Positions 1 through 10,032 are shown, numbered from the stretch's first letter. The stretch is 61,297 nt of DNA from Lusitaniella coriacea LEGE 07157 (GCF_015207425.1 NZ_JADEWZ010000031.1:1-61297); one strand, 5' to 3'. Numbers and translations are program-made. The notes: generated by a model not told the origin, from the sequence alone.

Positions 1-16
1 TAGTCCATTGCTAGAC

Positions 17-250
17 TCAGAGGTAACAGGGGAGGGTAAAGGAGGTAGAAGCATCAATGTTTGAACCAGAAAATCTAGCCTCAAACTCTACCAGATTCTG
101 GCTCTCGTGAAAATGAAATAGCCCTGGCTTTTTATTGACATAGATTTTTAAATCTCCTTCAACATAGGCAGTAATACTTCTATCATAGAGTTCTTTCTTT
201 GAGATGGGTTGACTAGAAGTTATGTTATTACAAATAAAACTTAACGTCAT
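17..250 (-). CDS. small hypothetical protein (77 aa)
   Basis: A complete 77-codon ORF with ATG and TGA. I do not recognise the family. The product is soluble-looking, with no membrane segment or signal peptide and no cysteine pair or catalytic motif. It is transcribed away from the glycan cluster that starts at 339. No strong Shine-Dalgarno sequence was seen. It may be a short cyanobacterial conserved protein or a chance ORF. Confidence 0.35.
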   Translation of the reverse strand: MTLSFICNNITSSQPISKKELYDRSITAYVEGDLKIYVNKKPGLFHFHESQNLVEFEARFSGSNIDASTSFTLPCYL

Positions 251-338
251 TATTCCCCAAAACTACTTTTGCAATTGGTAGGGCAAAACTTCTCCTGACC
301 GCTATACTAACTGCCAAACGTGCATCAGAGGTGGAGGA

Positions 339-1148
339 GTGAACCAACCCATTAATTCGACATCCGAGAAAATTCCCGTAGTGATTCTCTGTGGGGGTCG
401 CGGGACGCGGTTGAAGGAAGAGACGGAATGGCGACCTAAACCGATGGTTAAGATTGGAGATCGCCCGATTCTCTGGCATATCATGAAACTCTACGCCAGT
501 TGGGGTTTTACGGACTTCATTTTGTGCCTGGGATATAAAGGGGAGATGATTAAAGATTATTTCCTCAATTATGACCTCAAACAATGCGATATTCGCCTGG
601 ATTTGGGGAGTAAGCGGGTTGAGAAGCTGTCGGAGGGTCATCAAGAAGACAATTGGACGATTTCTCTGATTGATACGGGTCAAGATACGGCGACGGGGGG
701 ACGGCTGAAGATTGCGAGTAAATACATCAAGCAGGATACTTTTTTGTTCACCTATGGGGATGGGGTGGCGAATGTGGATATTGGCAAGCTGGTGAAGTAT
801 CATCGTCAAAAGCAGAAATGGGCGACGGTGACGGCGGTTCGACCTTCTTCGCGGTATGGGGAACTCGCGATCGCGGACGGGATTGCTGAGGCATTTTCAG
901 AGAAACCCCAAACTAACGAGGGGTGGATTAATGGGGGGTTTTTCGTGCTAAATCGCAAGGTTTTTGATTTAATTGATGACGAACAAACCAATTGGGAAAA
1001 CGAACCGTTGCAACGATTGGCTCAAATGGGACAACTTGCAACTTACCAACACGATGGGTTTTGGCAGTGTATGGATACTTACCGCGAGATGGAAATTCTT
1101 AATGAATTGTGGGAACGCGATCGCGCGCCGTGGAGAAGATGGGAATGA
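339..1148 (+). CDS. rfbF: glucose-1-phosphate cytidylyltransferase
   Basis: Transfers CMP from CTP to alpha-D-glucose-1-phosphate to give CDP-glucose, the first step of CDP-deoxyhexose synthesis in the cytosol. The nucleotidyltransferase signature GGRGTRL is followed by [17 protein letters not shown] and the family-typical ILWHIMKLY; 269 aa against about 257 for the family. The GTG start sits directly against a GGAGGA sequence, so the true start could be slightly different, although the N-terminal extension before the [11 protein letters not shown] strand is short and plausible. It overlaps the next gene by 4 bp (ATGA), indicating translational coupling with rfbG. First gene of the glycan cluster. 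Confidence 0.93.
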   Translation: MNQPINSTSEKIPVVILCGGRGTRLKEETEWRPKPMVKIGDRPILWHIMKLYASWGFTDFILCLGYKGEMIKDYFLNYDLKQCDIRLDLGSKRVEKLSEGHQEDNWTISLIDTGQDTATGGRLKIASKYIKQDTFLFTYGDGVANVDIGKLVKYHRQKQKWATVTAVRPSSRYGELAIADGIAEAFSEKPQTNEGWINGGFFVLNRKVFDLIDDEQTNWENEPLQRLAQMGQLATYQHDGFWQCMDTYREMEILNELWERDRAPWRRWE

Positions 1149-2122
1149 ATCAGGAGTTTTGGCGCGATCGCGCTTGTTTGGTGACGGGAATTACTGGGTT
1201 CCTCGGTAGTTGTTTGGTGGAAGATTTGGTGCAACGGGGTGCGAAGGTTGTGGGATTGGTTCGAGATTTTATCCCCCAATCTCGCCTTCATACGGATGGG
1301 TGGGATCGCAAGATTGAAATTGTGAGCGGTTGCGTGGAGAATTTGGAGGTATTGGAACGCGCGATCGCGGAATACGAAATCGATACGGTGTTTCACCTCG
1401 CGGCGCAAACCATTGTCGGGATTGCCAATCGCCACCCTTTAGGGACGTTTGAAGCGAATATTAAGGGAACGTGGAACGTTCTGGAAGCTTGTCGTTCGGT
1501 GGGGAATGTCAGCCGGATTGTGGTTGCGTCTAGCGATAAAGCCTACGGAACGCCTGAAACCCTTCCCTACGATGAAAATGCACCCCTTCGCGGGGAACAC
1601 CCCTACGACGTATCGAAAAGTTGCGCGGATTTGATCTGTCGCACCTACTATAAAACCTACAATTTACCCATTTGCGTAACGCGCTGCGGGAATTTTTATG
1701 GGGGGGGAGATTTGAATTTTAATCGCCTCGTTCCCGATACAATTCGTTCGACGCTGCGCGATAAACCCATTGTGATTCGCAGCGATGGGAGTTACATCCG
1801 CGACTATTTTTATATCAAAGATGGCGCGTTGGCTTATTTACACCTCGCCGAACAAATGGACAACCCGGAGATTTTGGGGGAGGCGTTTAATTTCAGCAAC
1901 GAACTCCAGGTGACGGTATTAGAGATGGTGGAGAAAATTTTGGCGTTAATGGAACGACAGGATTTGCAACCGATTATCCTCAACGAAGCACACAACGAAA
2001 TCAAACATCAGCACCTTTCCGCACAAAAGGCGAGGCGGTTGTTAAATTGGCATCCCCATTACACCTTAGAGGAAGGATTGCGGGAAAGTATTGCTTGGTA
2101 TAAGAACTTTTTGGCTCAATGA
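1145..2122 (+). CDS. rfbG: CDP-glucose 4,6-dehydratase
   Basis: Extended short-chain dehydrogenase that converts CDP-glucose to CDP-4-keto-6-deoxyglucose using bound NAD+. The Rossmann glycine motif TGITGFLG is near residue 17, FHLAAQ follows in the middle of the NAD domain, and YDVSK provides the catalytic Tyr and Lys. The ORF stays open upstream to 1109, but the ATG at 1145 overlaps the rfbF stop by 4 bp (ATGA) and gives MNQEFW, like other RfbG starts. Length is 325 aa, slightly short of the usual 350-360. It acts directly after RfbF and feeds RfbH at 2680. Confidence 0.92.
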   Translation: MNQEFWRDRACLVTGITGFLGSCLVEDLVQRGAKVVGLVRDFIPQSRLHTDGWDRKIEIVSGCVENLEVLERAIAEYEIDTVFHLAAQTIVGIANRHPLGTFEANIKGTWNVLEACRSVGNVSRIVVASSDKAYGTPETLPYDENAPLRGEHPYDVSKSCADLICRTYYKTYNLPICVTRCGNFYGGGDLNFNRLVPDTIRSTLRDKPIVIRSDGSYIRDYFYIKDGALAYLHLAEQMDNPEILGEAFNFSNELQVTVLEMVEKILALMERQDLQPIILNEAHNEIKHQHLSAQKARRLLNWHPHYTLEEGLRESIAWYKNFLAQ

Positions 2123-2133
2123 AAGTCCCACTT

Positions 2134-2166
2134 GTAGGATATGTTAGGCAATAGCCGTAACGCATC
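2134..2166. repeat. REP-like imperfect palindrome
   Basis: The arms GATATGTTAGGC (2138-2149) and GCCGTAACGCATC (2154-2166) are imperfectly complementary around a short AATA loop. The look of GTAGG followed by GTTAGGC and GCCGTAACGCATC is that of cyanobacterial intergenic palindromes. It lies just after rfbG. Confidence 0.5.
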
Positions 2167-2248
2167 GCCGATCCCTTAATGTTCGCGAAATTCTCTAACG
2201 ATTGATAACAATCTTAGCCGTAGCAAACTTTAGAAAAGGAATGATGTG

Positions 2249-2650
2249 ATGAGCAGAGGTTCTCGTATCGCCATTGGGGTTGTAGCACTTCTTTGTTCGC
2301 TGACTTTTCTCTTCTCTGCTATCAATCCCGATAGTTCTATTCCTGCGGGTCCCCCGGTATTTTATGGACTCGCCATCCTCTGCTTTATTATCGCGATCGC
2401 GTGTTTTTTTCCAAAAAGCCATCCTTTCACGCTGCGAATTATTGGTGCAACAATTTGTGTTGCCTACACTGCTTACTTACTGGATAGTATAGGAAGTCCG
2501 AATTTTTTCCGAGCGCTGATGGGATCGTTTGTTTTTGGCATTCCGTCGGGTTATTTAGCGATAACGGGGAAATCTCCCACTTGGGACGCAATTTCTGAAG
2601 GCTTCAAATCCAAACAAAATAACGATAACGACGATAATTCATCTAAGTAA
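2249..2650 (+). CDS. hypothetical membrane protein (133 aa)
   Basis: Family not recognised. Three or four hydrophobic segments are visible: IAIGVVALLCSLTFLFSAI near the N-terminus, VFYGLAILCFIIAIACFF, and IIGATICVAYTAYLLDSI followed by a shorter ALMGSFVFGIPSGYLAI. The tail is polar and rich in Asn and Asp. AAAAGGA lies about 9 bases before the ATG; an alternative GTG one codon upstream (2246) is less likely. The gene sits between rfbG and rfbH on the same strand, which is unusual because those genes are normally adjacent, so it may be a later insertion or a small accessory protein of the glycan pathway. Confidence 0.6.
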   Translation: MSRGSRIAIGVVALLCSLTFLFSAINPDSSIPAGPPVFYGLAILCFIIAIACFFPKSHPFTLRIIGATICVAYTAYLLDSIGSPNFFRALMGSFVFGIPSGYLAITGKSPTWDAISEGFKSKQNNDNDDNSSK

Positions 2651-2679
2651 AGTCTCCGTCTCTCCACAACTGATAGCTG

Positions 2680-4005
2680 ATGACTGAAAAAGCAACAAAC
2701 ACAGAAGAAGCCTTACGATCGCGCGTTTTTAGCGCCGTTTGCGACTACTACCAGCATAAATTCAAAACACGTCCCTTTATTCCCGGTCAAACCTACATTC
2801 CCGTCTCAGGGAAGGTTTTTGACGAAACCGAACTGGTTCATTTGGTGGATGCGTCTCTGGATTTTTGGTTAACCACAGGACGATTCGCCGCAGAATTTGA
2901 ACGGCGCTTTGCGGAGTGGATTGGCGTTAAACATTGTATTCTGGTGAATTCTGGCTCTTCTGCAAATTTGGTGGCGCTTTCTGCTCTCACTTCTCCAAAA
3001 TTGGGCGATCGCCGCTTAAAACCCGGAGATGAAGTGATTACCGTAGCTGCCGGATTTCCCACGACAGTGAACCCGATTCTTCAAAATCAATTGGTTCCGG
3101 TATTTTTGGATATTGAACTCCCCACCTACGATATCGATTGCAGTCAACTGGAAGCGGCGAGATCTGAACGAACCCGCGCGATCGCGATCGCGCACACCCT
3201 CGGAAATCCCTTCAACCTCGCAGCCATCATGGAATTCGCACAAAAATACGATCTGTGGGTGATGGAGGACAATTGCGACGCGGTGGGGAGTGTATATGGG
3301 GATCAAAAAACCGGAACCTTCGGACACATCGCCACGGCGAGTTTTTACCCCGCACATCACATGACAATGGGAGAAGGGGGTGCGGTTTTAACCAACGACA
3401 GTCGCCTGAAAAAACTGGCGGAATCCTTTCGAGATTGGGGACGAGACTGCTGGTGTCCGCCGGGAGTGGATAATACCTGTGGGAAGCGGTTTGGCTGGCA
3501 ATTGGGGGATTTGCCTTCCGGATACGATCACAAATACACCTATTCTCATGTGGGGTATAACCTCAAACTCACGGATATGCAGGCGGCGGTGGGTGTTGCG
3601 CAGTTGGAGAAGTTACCGCAATTCGTGCAGCAGCGAAAAGAAAATTTCCAATTTCTCCATCGCAGGTTAGAGAACTTGCAGGATGTGCTTTTGTTACCCG
3701 AAGCCACGCCGAACAGCGATCCTAGTTGGTTTGGTTTCCTCCTCGGCGTGAAAAAAGCAGCGCCGTTTACGCGCAATCAATTGGTACAGCATTTGGAGGA
3801 GAAGCGGATTGGAACGCGCCTTTTATTCGGGGGAAATCTCGTCAAACAACCCGCATACAAAAACCAGAAGTATCGCACCGTTGGGACGCTGGACAATACG
3901 GATTGGGTGATGGAAAATGCCTTTTGGATTGGAGTTTTTCCGGGTTTAACTCAAGAGATGTTGAATTATGTCGTCGAGACGATTCAAAATTTTTGCCGTA
4001 GTTGA
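2680..4005 (+). CDS. rfbH: CDP-4-keto-6-deoxyglucose 3-dehydratase (E1)
   Basis: PMP-dependent iron-sulfur dehydratase that removes the C3 hydroxyl of CDP-4-keto-6-deoxyglucose on the way to CDP-3,6-dideoxyhexoses. It has an aminotransferase (DegT/DnrJ) fold, but at the position of the PLP lysine it has His226 in [14 protein letters not shown], the hallmark of this enzyme. The [2Fe-2S] ligands are intact: Cys199-X57-Cys257-X1-Cys259-X7-Cys267, the exact E1 spacing. Length 441 aa is normal. The start codon lies inside an ACTGATAGCTGATGACTGA-like heptamer repeat. The partner reductase (E3, AscD/RfbI type) is not in the window. Confidence 0.96.
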   Translation: MTEKATNTEEALRSRVFSAVCDYYQHKFKTRPFIPGQTYIPVSGKVFDETELVHLVDASLDFWLTTGRFAAEFERRFAEWIGVKHCILVNSGSSANLVALSALTSPKLGDRRLKPGDEVITVAAGFPTTVNPILQNQLVPVFLDIELPTYDIDCSQLEAARSERTRAIAIAHTLGNPFNLAAIMEFAQKYDLWVMEDNCDAVGSVYGDQKTGTFGHIATASFYPAHHMTMGEGGAVLTNDSRLKKLAESFRDWGRDCWCPPGVDNTCGKRFGWQLGDLPSGYDHKYTYSHVGYNLKLTDMQAAVGVAQLEKLPQFVQQRKENFQFLHRRLENLQDVLLLPEATPNSDPSWFGFLLGVKKAAPFTRNQLVQHLEEKRIGTRLLFGGNLVKQPAYKNQKYRTVGTLDNTDWVMENAFWIGVFPGLTQEMLNYVVETIQNFCRS

Positions 4006-4099
4006 TCCTTCAGAATTGTAAAGGCAGGCTTCATTAGTTAACTAAAAATTTAATTAATAACTTTTGTATAAAACCTGCTCAAATTAATCAGCTCCCTCA

Positions 4100-4144
4100 G
4101 CTCACCTTCACCGATGTCCTAATACTCCTGGCTATAGCTATAAT
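4100..4144. repeat. dispersed repeat, copy 1
   Basis: A stretch of about 45 bp matches, in inverted orientation, the sequence at 52453-52498 with three or four mismatches. The shared core on this strand reads CACCTTCACC, then ATGTCCTAATACTCCTGGCT. It occupies the rfbH to epimerase gap. Confidence 0.75.
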
Positions 4145-4165
4145 TCCCCGTCACTTTCAAAAATA

Positions 4166-4717
4166 GTGGAAATTAAAACCACCAAAATTCCCGGCTGCTA
4201 TCAAATTTTTCCCATTGTTCGCGAAGATGCAAGGGGAAAGTTTGTTAAGGTTTTTCATCAAGAAATTTTCCAACAGCATAACTTAAACCTGGACTTTGCA
4301 GAGGAGTATTACTCCGTTTCTCAGCGCAATGTTTTGCGAGGATTGCATTTTCAACTGCCCCCAGAAGATCACGTCAAGATGGTATACTGCGTTGCTGGAG
4401 AAGTCCTCGATGCTGTTGTAGATTTACGATTGAATTCGCCTACCTACGGACAGTGGGAGTTATTTCAATTAAGTGCAGAAAAAGCCAATGTTCTTTATCT
4501 TCCTTCCGGGTTAGCACACGGATTTTATGTAAAGAGCCAACAGGCGATTATGGTATATAAAGTGTCAACGGTTTACGTGCCTGAGCGTGATACGGGGATT
4601 CTTTGGAACTCTGCTGGAATTCCGTGGGAGTGTGAGAATCCAATCGTTTCTGAGAGAGATCGTAAGTTTTTACCCTTTTCTCAGTTTAAAAGCCCATTTT
4701 TATTCCAAAATCCATGA
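4166..4717 (+). CDS. NDP-4-keto-6-deoxyhexose 3,5-epimerase (RmlC-like)
   Basis: Cupin epimerase of the dTDP-4-dehydrorhamnose 3,5-epimerase family. The signature RGLHFQ (active-site His), VVDLRLNSPTYG, LYLPSGLAHGF and the Tyr-bearing segment before YVPERDTGI are all present; 183 aa is normal. GTG start; an in-frame upstream alternative was not seen. It ends in a 4-bp ATGA overlap with the following reductase. Because its neighbours make CDP-sugars, the substrate is more likely a CDP-4-keto-3,6-dideoxyhexose, as for AscE in ascarylose synthesis, than dTDP-4-keto-rhamnose. That is inference: sequence alone does not separate the two. Confidence 0.85.
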   Translation: MEIKTTKIPGCYQIFPIVREDARGKFVKVFHQEIFQQHNLNLDFAEEYYSVSQRNVLRGLHFQLPPEDHVKMVYCVAGEVLDAVVDLRLNSPTYGQWELFQLSAEKANVLYLPSGLAHGFYVKSQQAIMVYKVSTVYVPERDTGILWNSAGIPWECENPIVSERDRKFLPFSQFKSPFLFQNP

Positions 4718-5601
4718 AAGTTGCAGTTATCGGTGCGTCGGGATTAGTCGGTTCTCATTTAATTGAAGCATCGCGCGATCGCGGTTGGGATAACATTGGA
4801 ACCTATCATCAATTTCCTCAACCCGAATTACTTCCCCTCGATATTAGGAATTCTCAAGAAGTTAGCGATCTTCTCTCCAATTTTCAACCCAACGCGATCT
4901 TTTTACCCGCTTTTTGTTCCAATGTCGATCGTTGCGAAAAATATCCCGAAGAAACCGCACAGATCAATGTTGAAGGGAGTTTAAATGTTGCTCGCGTTGC
5001 CAAACCTTTAGGCGCAAAACTCGTCTTTTACTCCTCCGATTATGTATTTAATGGAACCGCAGGTCCCTACGCAGAAACCGATTCTCCCAATCCCATTTGC
5101 GTCTATGGGAAGCAAAAATTAGCCGTCGAGCAACAGATTCAAACTTTTCTCGAAACGGCTTTAATCCTCCGAATTACTGTCGTTTATGGCAACGAAGCGC
5201 AGGGGAAAAATTTTGTCAATCGTTTAATTAAAACTCTCCAAAATGGCGAAACAATTCGCGTTCCTTGCGATCAAATTGGTTCTCCCACTCTCGTTAACGA
5301 TATTGCAGAAGCCAGTTTGCGACTGGTTGAAGCCAACGCATCGGGGATTTTTCACGTTGTGGGAAGTGATGTCATGAGTCGTTACGATTTTGCCTTGGAA
5401 ATTGCGCGAATTTTCGATCTCCCCGCCGATAAAATCATCCCCATCACCACCCCGGAACTCAAGCAGGCTGCGCCTCGTCCTCTTTTAGCAGGGATGACAC
5501 GCGATCGCGTGATTTCGACACTGAGTTGGCAGTTGCGCGGGGTAAAGGAAGGACTTGAATATCTCAAGCAAGAGCGTTCAAAAGTGTCGAATATGGTATA
5601 G
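4714..5601 (+). CDS. NDP-4-keto-sugar reductase (RmlD-like SDR)
   Basis: NAD(P)H-dependent reductase that would reduce the C4 ketone of the deoxysugar. N-terminal IGASGLVGSHL cofactor loop, YSSDYVFNGTAGPYAETD and VYGKQK (catalytic Tyr and Lys) match RmlD; 295 aa is normal. The start overlaps the epimerase stop (ATGA), so the pair is translationally coupled and probably acts in sequence. In the CDP-ascarylose pathway the equivalent step is AscF; paratose or abequose synthases are alternatives. Which epimer results cannot be read from the sequence. Confidence 0.83.
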   Translation: MKVAVIGASGLVGSHLIEASRDRGWDNIGTYHQFPQPELLPLDIRNSQEVSDLLSNFQPNAIFLPAFCSNVDRCEKYPEETAQINVEGSLNVARVAKPLGAKLVFYSSDYVFNGTAGPYAETDSPNPICVYGKQKLAVEQQIQTFLETALILRITVVYGNEAQGKNFVNRLIKTLQNGETIRVPCDQIGSPTLVNDIAEASLRLVEANASGIFHVVGSDVMSRYDFALEIARIFDLPADKIIPITTPELKQAAPRPLLAGMTRDRVISTLSWQLRGVKEGLEYLKQERSKVSNMV

Positions 5602-5629
5602 CAAGTCTCAGACTCATAAAGTATATTTT

Positions 5630-5645
5630 CTATTCCCTATTCCCT
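5630..5645 (+). repeat. TATTCCC heptamer repeat
   Basis: Two tandem copies of a TATTCCC heptamer. The same 16-mer occurs at 29407-29422, 29561-29576 and 52571-52586, so it is a short tandemly repeated repetitive sequence of the cyanobacterial type. Confidence 0.6.
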
Positions 5646-5693
5646 AAAACTGCAAGTTTTGTAACCTACCAGATAAGGAAACGCTATAAGTCA

Positions 5694-7418
5694 ATGACCA
5701 AATTTGTAAAATACTACTTTATTTTTGGAGCATTTCTCTTATCGTTTCCCTTCTTACTGTCCCAAAACTTACCTTTTGCTTATTGGGATTGGCTGATGGT
5801 TCCTTATTATCAACTTCAAGGAGATGCAGTAACCCCAAGTAAAGTTCCACAGAACTTATTTTTTAGCTTGTTTTTAGATGAAGTACAATTTCGACCGCTT
5901 GCCGCATTTTTGACAAATCTCCAATACATTATATTGAAAGGAGAATTTTGGGCTTGGTATCTGATTCGGTGGGCTATTTTTGGATTAACGATTTATCTTA
6001 TCTATAAAATTATTATTGAGATTACCAAAAGCGAGAAAGCTGCTTTATTGTCAGCCGTTTTTTTTATGCTTCACCCTATGCCTTTGGTGAAAGATGTTTT
6101 ATCTCAAGATGCTTATGTCGTACTTTTTGCGAGCCTCACGATATTTTATTTAGTATCATCAACAGGTGAAAATAAATTCAACATTGACAACTTCAATAAA
6201 GTACAATACTCCATCTTTTTATTTCTATTTGCTTTGACCTCTTTTTCTAAAGAAATTGCTCTTGCATTTACTCTCCCATTGACGGCGTTAATTCTATTCA
6301 ATAACCGAAAGAACTTCTCTTTTATTTCAATTGCAAAAACTTCCCCTTTTCTTACAATTTTGGGATTTTCCATTTTTCGGATATTAGGAGTAAATCATCC
6401 TACTTCCCGCTTGAATGAGAGCAATACCCTTGATTTTAATGCTATTCGATGGGGTATCAACAGAATCTTCGATATTCTTTTCCCCAACAGTCCATTCTTT
6501 ATCCTCAGTGCAATTATTCTTGCAATTTTAGTATTTGGTCTAATTCTGTGTATAATTCGTGGAAAATATCTTGCTTTTTTCTTTTTATATGGAATTACCT
6601 TATGTTTATCGGTGGCAATAATTGTTCTAACTTATCCTTGTCCCAAATATCTACCAACGCCAGTATTGTGCTTGAGTCTGTTAATTGGTTTTGCTAGTGC
6701 AGAATTGTTCAAACAGTTCTACAAATCATCTATTATTCTCATTGTCTTGTTTTGTCTGATTTATCCAGCATTCACCTTGCCAAATATTTACTCACAGTGG
6801 TTTGCAATGCAGCAATCGCTATACGAAATGAGCGATATCATTCAGTTTATGTATCAAAAGAATACAGAAGGATATGCTTTAGCACTGACGGGTTTGACAA
6901 AAGGAGAGGATATTCCTTGGGAAAAGGGAGCAACCTTTAGCGAATTTTTTAAAAATGCCTCTAACCACTTATACAAACATAAAAATACAGAGTTTTTTGT
7001 CTTCTCTCAGGATGGTATTCCCCCTCGTCCTTTTGTTCTGCTAACCGGTTTTCTCCCTGATGAGATTGGAAAAGGAAAATTAGCTGAATTCGGCATCGAT
7101 TCACTAGCAGGTTTTACTTCCGCCTATGAATTTGAACGCAACCACTTTGGTTTTTTTGCAAAAGTAACTGAATCGCTCAAAAAATTCGAGCAGTTTATTG
7201 GAAATACTCATCCACCTACAATAGATTGTGCCTCACCAATGCCATCTACTTTTGGAAACGATATCGTTAACCCTGATTTTTCCGAAGGCAATCGCCTTAC
7301 TTCGGGATCGCACTTATTATATCTCGTCGATCCCGCAAAATTCGATTTACCCGCTTCCTCAGAATTAGAAATAACTCTCCTGATCCCTAACCGCAAATTT
7401 GGCGCTTTTGGGCGATAA
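5694..7418 (+). CDS. polytopic membrane protein, possible GT-C glycosyltransferase
   Basis: A 574-aa protein with about ten hydrophobic segments in the first 380 residues, starting at YFIFGAFLLSFPFLL and including LFLFALTSFSKEIALAFTLP and FFILSAIILAILVFGLILCII. A soluble C-terminal third (from about residue 390) follows. Topology and context suggest a GT-C fold or PMT-like glycosyltransferase using a lipid-linked donor, but I recognise no definite catalytic motif. The gene is clearly more AT-rich than rfbF-rfbH and lacks the HIP1 octamer, consistent with separate acquisition. Clear ATG start in the gap after the RmlD-like gene. Confidence 0.6.
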   Translation: MTKFVKYYFIFGAFLLSFPFLLSQNLPFAYWDWLMVPYYQLQGDAVTPSKVPQNLFFSLFLDEVQFRPLAAFLTNLQYIILKGEFWAWYLIRWAIFGLTIYLIYKIIIEITKSEKAALLSAVFFMLHPMPLVKDVLSQDAYVVLFASLTIFYLVSSTGENKFNIDNFNKVQYSIFLFLFALTSFSKEIALAFTLPLTALILFNNRKNFSFISIAKTSPFLTILGFSIFRILGVNHPTSRLNESNTLDFNAIRWGINRIFDILFPNSPFFILSAIILAILVFGLILCIIRGKYLAFFFLYGITLCLSVAIIVLTYPCPKYLPTPVLCLSLLIGFASAELFKQFYKSSIILIVLFCLIYPAFTLPNIYSQWFAMQQSLYEMSDIIQFMYQKNTEGYALALTGLTKGEDIPWEKGATFSEFFKNASNHLYKHKNTEFFVFSQDGIPPRPFVLLTGFLPDEIGKGKLAEFGIDSLAGFTSAYEFERNHFGFFAKVTESLKKFEQFIGNTHPPTIDCASPMPSTFGNDIVNPDFSEGNRLTSGSHLLYLVDPAKFDLPASSELEITLLIPNRKFGAFGR

Positions 7419-7475
7419 TTGGATTTATGCAAATTTCACAAACTGTCAATCAAACAATAATCTGAATTAATCAAA

Positions 7476-8315
7476 ATGCACGCTCTTTCTCAACCGCTTA
7501 CCTTTACTAAAGAAATCTTAATTTATATTCCCTGTTACAACTGCGAAGACACCGTTGTTTCCGTTTTAAGAAGTATTCCCCAGGAATTTTGGGACAGAAG
7601 CGAATGCTTAGTGATTGATAATTGTAGTGAAGATAAAACTTCCAAAGCTGTCCTAGAAGAAATTCAACGCGGACAACATCCATTTCCTATTTCTCTCCTC
7701 CGAACTCAGGAAAATATTGGCTATGCGGGATCTCAAAAACTGGCATACCAACTTGCACTCAACTCTCCTCAAATTAGTCAAGTTATTATGCTGCATGGTG
7801 ATAGTCAATATCCTCCCAGTTTATTGCTCAAACTATTACCTCATATCAATTCGGGTAAAGCAATTGTCAACGGCTATCGCGATAAAAGTCTTTATCCCAA
7901 CCGCGACGAAACCCCTTGGTCAACTTATTTAACCATTAAGGTTCTAAACACTCTAGAAAATCTTGTCACTGGAATGAATCAGAAAGAGTGGCATAGTGGA
8001 TTTGCCATGTACAGCCGTCACTTTCTCGAACAAGTTCCCTTTCGTTCCATCTCGAATACTTACCATATTGATGGAGAAATGCTTATTGTTGCTAATTCTC
8101 TCAAACTTCCCATACTTTCCGTTCCCATTTATAAACATTACGAAGGGAAGCAACGCTTACTTCTCTGGGGACGTATTAAATACACATTTACGGTTTTCAA
8201 ACTTCTATTTAAATATCGCAGTAAAAAGTTGAAGTATGCCAAAAGAGAAGAGAACTCAAAAATCCCCTACGCTTACGATGTTTTGTCTTCTCCAACTCAA
8301 AATATTACACTTTGA
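7476..8315 (+). CDS. family 2 glycosyltransferase
   Basis: Inverting GT-A glycosyltransferase that transfers a sugar from a nucleotide donor to a lipid-linked or glycan acceptor. It has the N-terminal strand ILIYIPCYNCEDTV, LVIDNCSEDKT, ENIGYAGSQ and, in place of the usual DXD, HGDSQYPP. The GDSQY motif is typical of the dolichyl-phosphate-mannose-synthase-like branch. No membrane helices, so cytosolic or peripheral. 279 aa. It lies between two polytopic membrane proteins and probably works with one of them. Confidence 0.85.
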   Translation: MHALSQPLTFTKEILIYIPCYNCEDTVVSVLRSIPQEFWDRSECLVIDNCSEDKTSKAVLEEIQRGQHPFPISLLRTQENIGYAGSQKLAYQLALNSPQISQVIMLHGDSQYPPSLLLKLLPHINSGKAIVNGYRDKSLYPNRDETPWSTYLTIKVLNTLENLVTGMNQKEWHSGFAMYSRHFLEQVPFRSISNTYHIDGEMLIVANSLKLPILSVPIYKHYEGKQRLLLWGRIKYTFTVFKLLFKYRSKKLKYAKREENSKIPYAYDVLSSPTQNITL

Positions 8316-8358
8316 GTTCCTTGAATTTTTAATCGGTTGGTATTGCCCACCCTAAGTG

Positions 8359-10032
8359 ATGTCTCTAGCTTCCTCAAAACTCTTGCTATCCACAACAAGA
8401 AACTTCAGAACAATACTCAAGAATGTCAAGGACACCGTTCCCGACTATTTCTTCTATTATTGTTCGATTTATATCATTTTACAATTTGTCTTATTCGTCT
8501 TTTTTGTGCCGGGAAATGATTTCGATTCAATGGCACTTTATATTCCCACACTTAAAATTCAGGAATTTGGCGTGCTGAAACAGGTTGCTACTATTGATAT
8601 GCAGTACTTGTTTCCCCTGTTTTTCTATCAATTGCATAAACCGTTATTTGAATTTGGATATTTCACGACACTTCCCAATTTCTTACTTTTTTTGAGCTTT
8701 ATTTACTTACTGTTCAGATTTCATCGAAAAGAGTTATACCCTTTCTTCCTAATTGGGATTTTCTCCTGTCAGCTTCTGCTCGTCCAAAGTACGGCGCTTA
8801 AACACGACATAACGGTAGGAATTTTGACTTTTATCGGCTGGTTTGTTGCCAATAGACTAAAAAACAAAACGTGGTATATAACGGCGTGTGGTTTAGTTCT
8901 TTTTTCGTTAGTCGGCGTGAAGTGGCATGGTGTATTACCCGGCTTGTTACTGGGTATCTTAATGCTGTTTATTGCAATTAAGGAAAAGCTATTCAGTAAA
9001 GCTTCGATTTTCGCGTTCTTAGGATGTAGTCCTTTATTTTGGCTCGTTTCTGATGCGAATTCTTATCTCAACAACTACTTTGACTATGGAAAGTTCATGC
9101 CCACGATACCCTCTATTGGGTCTTCCATGTCAGTGAACTTGACACTACCCAACATTTTGGAAAATATTCATATTTTTATCAGTGCAAACTTTTTTGATAC
9201 GTTTAATGGAATACTATTTATCTTAGATGGTATTTTCGGGACTCATATTTTAGACGCGATCGCGCGACTCACTTCAAACTTAGCTATAACCGATACAATC
9301 CGCGTAACCTGGCCTTCCCCAATCTATACCAGCTTTGGCATTTCCATACTCATTCTAATCGGCTGCAATCTCTACGTCATTCTCAACCAAAACTTTTCCT
9401 TCTACCTCAAAAGTGCCGCACTAATCTCCATTGCTTACATCGGAGCAATTTTACTCCTTTTCAACTATTCGATGCTCTTCAATCGCTATTGCTTGCCAAC
9501 CTTCATTCTCGGTATCGTTCCTGCGGCTGAAGTTGCATCGAGATTATTCAGCCACCTAAAACAGAACCATGCAACTTGGCTCAAACGAACCCTCATCGGG
9601 TATGCAATTATCGTATCGCTACACGCTCTAATTTTAATCCAAGATAAACCTTTAATCGACCTTACAGCCCAAGGTGGGGTACGGTTAGAGTCGATTTGGC
9701 ATCACGCGCGCGATCGCGATACCCTGTATTGTTATTCTTGGCGAGGCTATATAGAGGTTTATCACTACTTCCGTGAAAACATCCTACCCAGCGACTCTCT
9801 CCTGTTCGTCAACAATTCCCAAGAACTTGTCTTCACCTACCCCTTCCTCAAAGACCGCAATCCCGCAAACACCCTAACCGGTTCTCCCCATAACCCCGGA
9901 GGCTATAAACAACACTTGGGAAAATTCGATTACGTCATGCTTTATCGAGGGGTTGTGGAAGATGAAAGATACGAACGCATCTACACCTACCCCGGACGAT
10001 TCGAGATGAACATCTATAAATTGAAGTCATGA
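8359..10032 (+). CDS. polytopic membrane protein, possible glycosyltransferase
   Basis: A 557-aa protein with roughly eleven membrane segments through about residue 430, for example FFYYCSIYIILQFVLFVFFV near the N-terminus and SAALISIAYIGAILLLFNY. A C-terminal globular part contains YCYSWRGYIEVYHYF. I do not recognise a specific family; polymerase, ligase or GT-C glycosyltransferase are all possible. The ATG at 8359 is preceded in frame by a GTG at 8356. The upstream sequence contains a TTGCCCACCCTA repeat fragment also seen near 14987. Confidence 0.55.
   Translation: MSLASSKLLLSTTRNFRTILKNVKDTVPDYFFYYCSIYIILQFVLFVFFVPGNDFDSMALYIPTLKIQEFGVLKQVATIDMQYLFPLFFYQLHKPLFEFGYFTTLPNFLLFLSFIYLLFRFHRKELYPFFLIGIFSCQLLLVQSTALKHDITVGILTFIGWFVANRLKNKTWYITACGLVLFSLVGVKWHGVLPGLLLGILMLFIAIKEKLFSKASIFAFLGCSPLFWLVSDANSYLNNYFDYGKFMPTIPSIGSSMSVNLTLPNILENIHIFISANFFDTFNGILFILDGIFGTHILDAIARLTSNLAITDTIRVTWPSPIYTSFGISILILIGCNLYVILNQNFSFYLKSAALISIAYIGAILLLFNYSMLFNRYCLPTFILGIVPAAEVASRLFSHLKQNHATWLKRTLIGYAIIVSLHALILIQDKPLIDLTAQGGVRLESIWHHARDRDTLYCYSWRGYIEVYHYFRENILPSDSLLFVNNSQELVFTYPFLKDRNPANTLTGSPHNPGGYKQHLGKFDYVMLYRGVVEDERYERIYTYPGRFEMNIYKLKS

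Noticed and set aside
103-125. 16-bp match between the window start and about 61173-61190 as a possible element end
   Set aside because: One 16-mer match between two places in 61 kb is expected by chance; no flanking similarity.
228-809. 193-codon minus-strand ORF across rfbF
   Set aside because: Shadow of the well-supported rfbF frame.
2200-2213. Palindrome GATTGATAACAATC before the small membrane protein
   Set aside because: Perfect but short (5-bp arms); no regulator consensus fits well enough to call.
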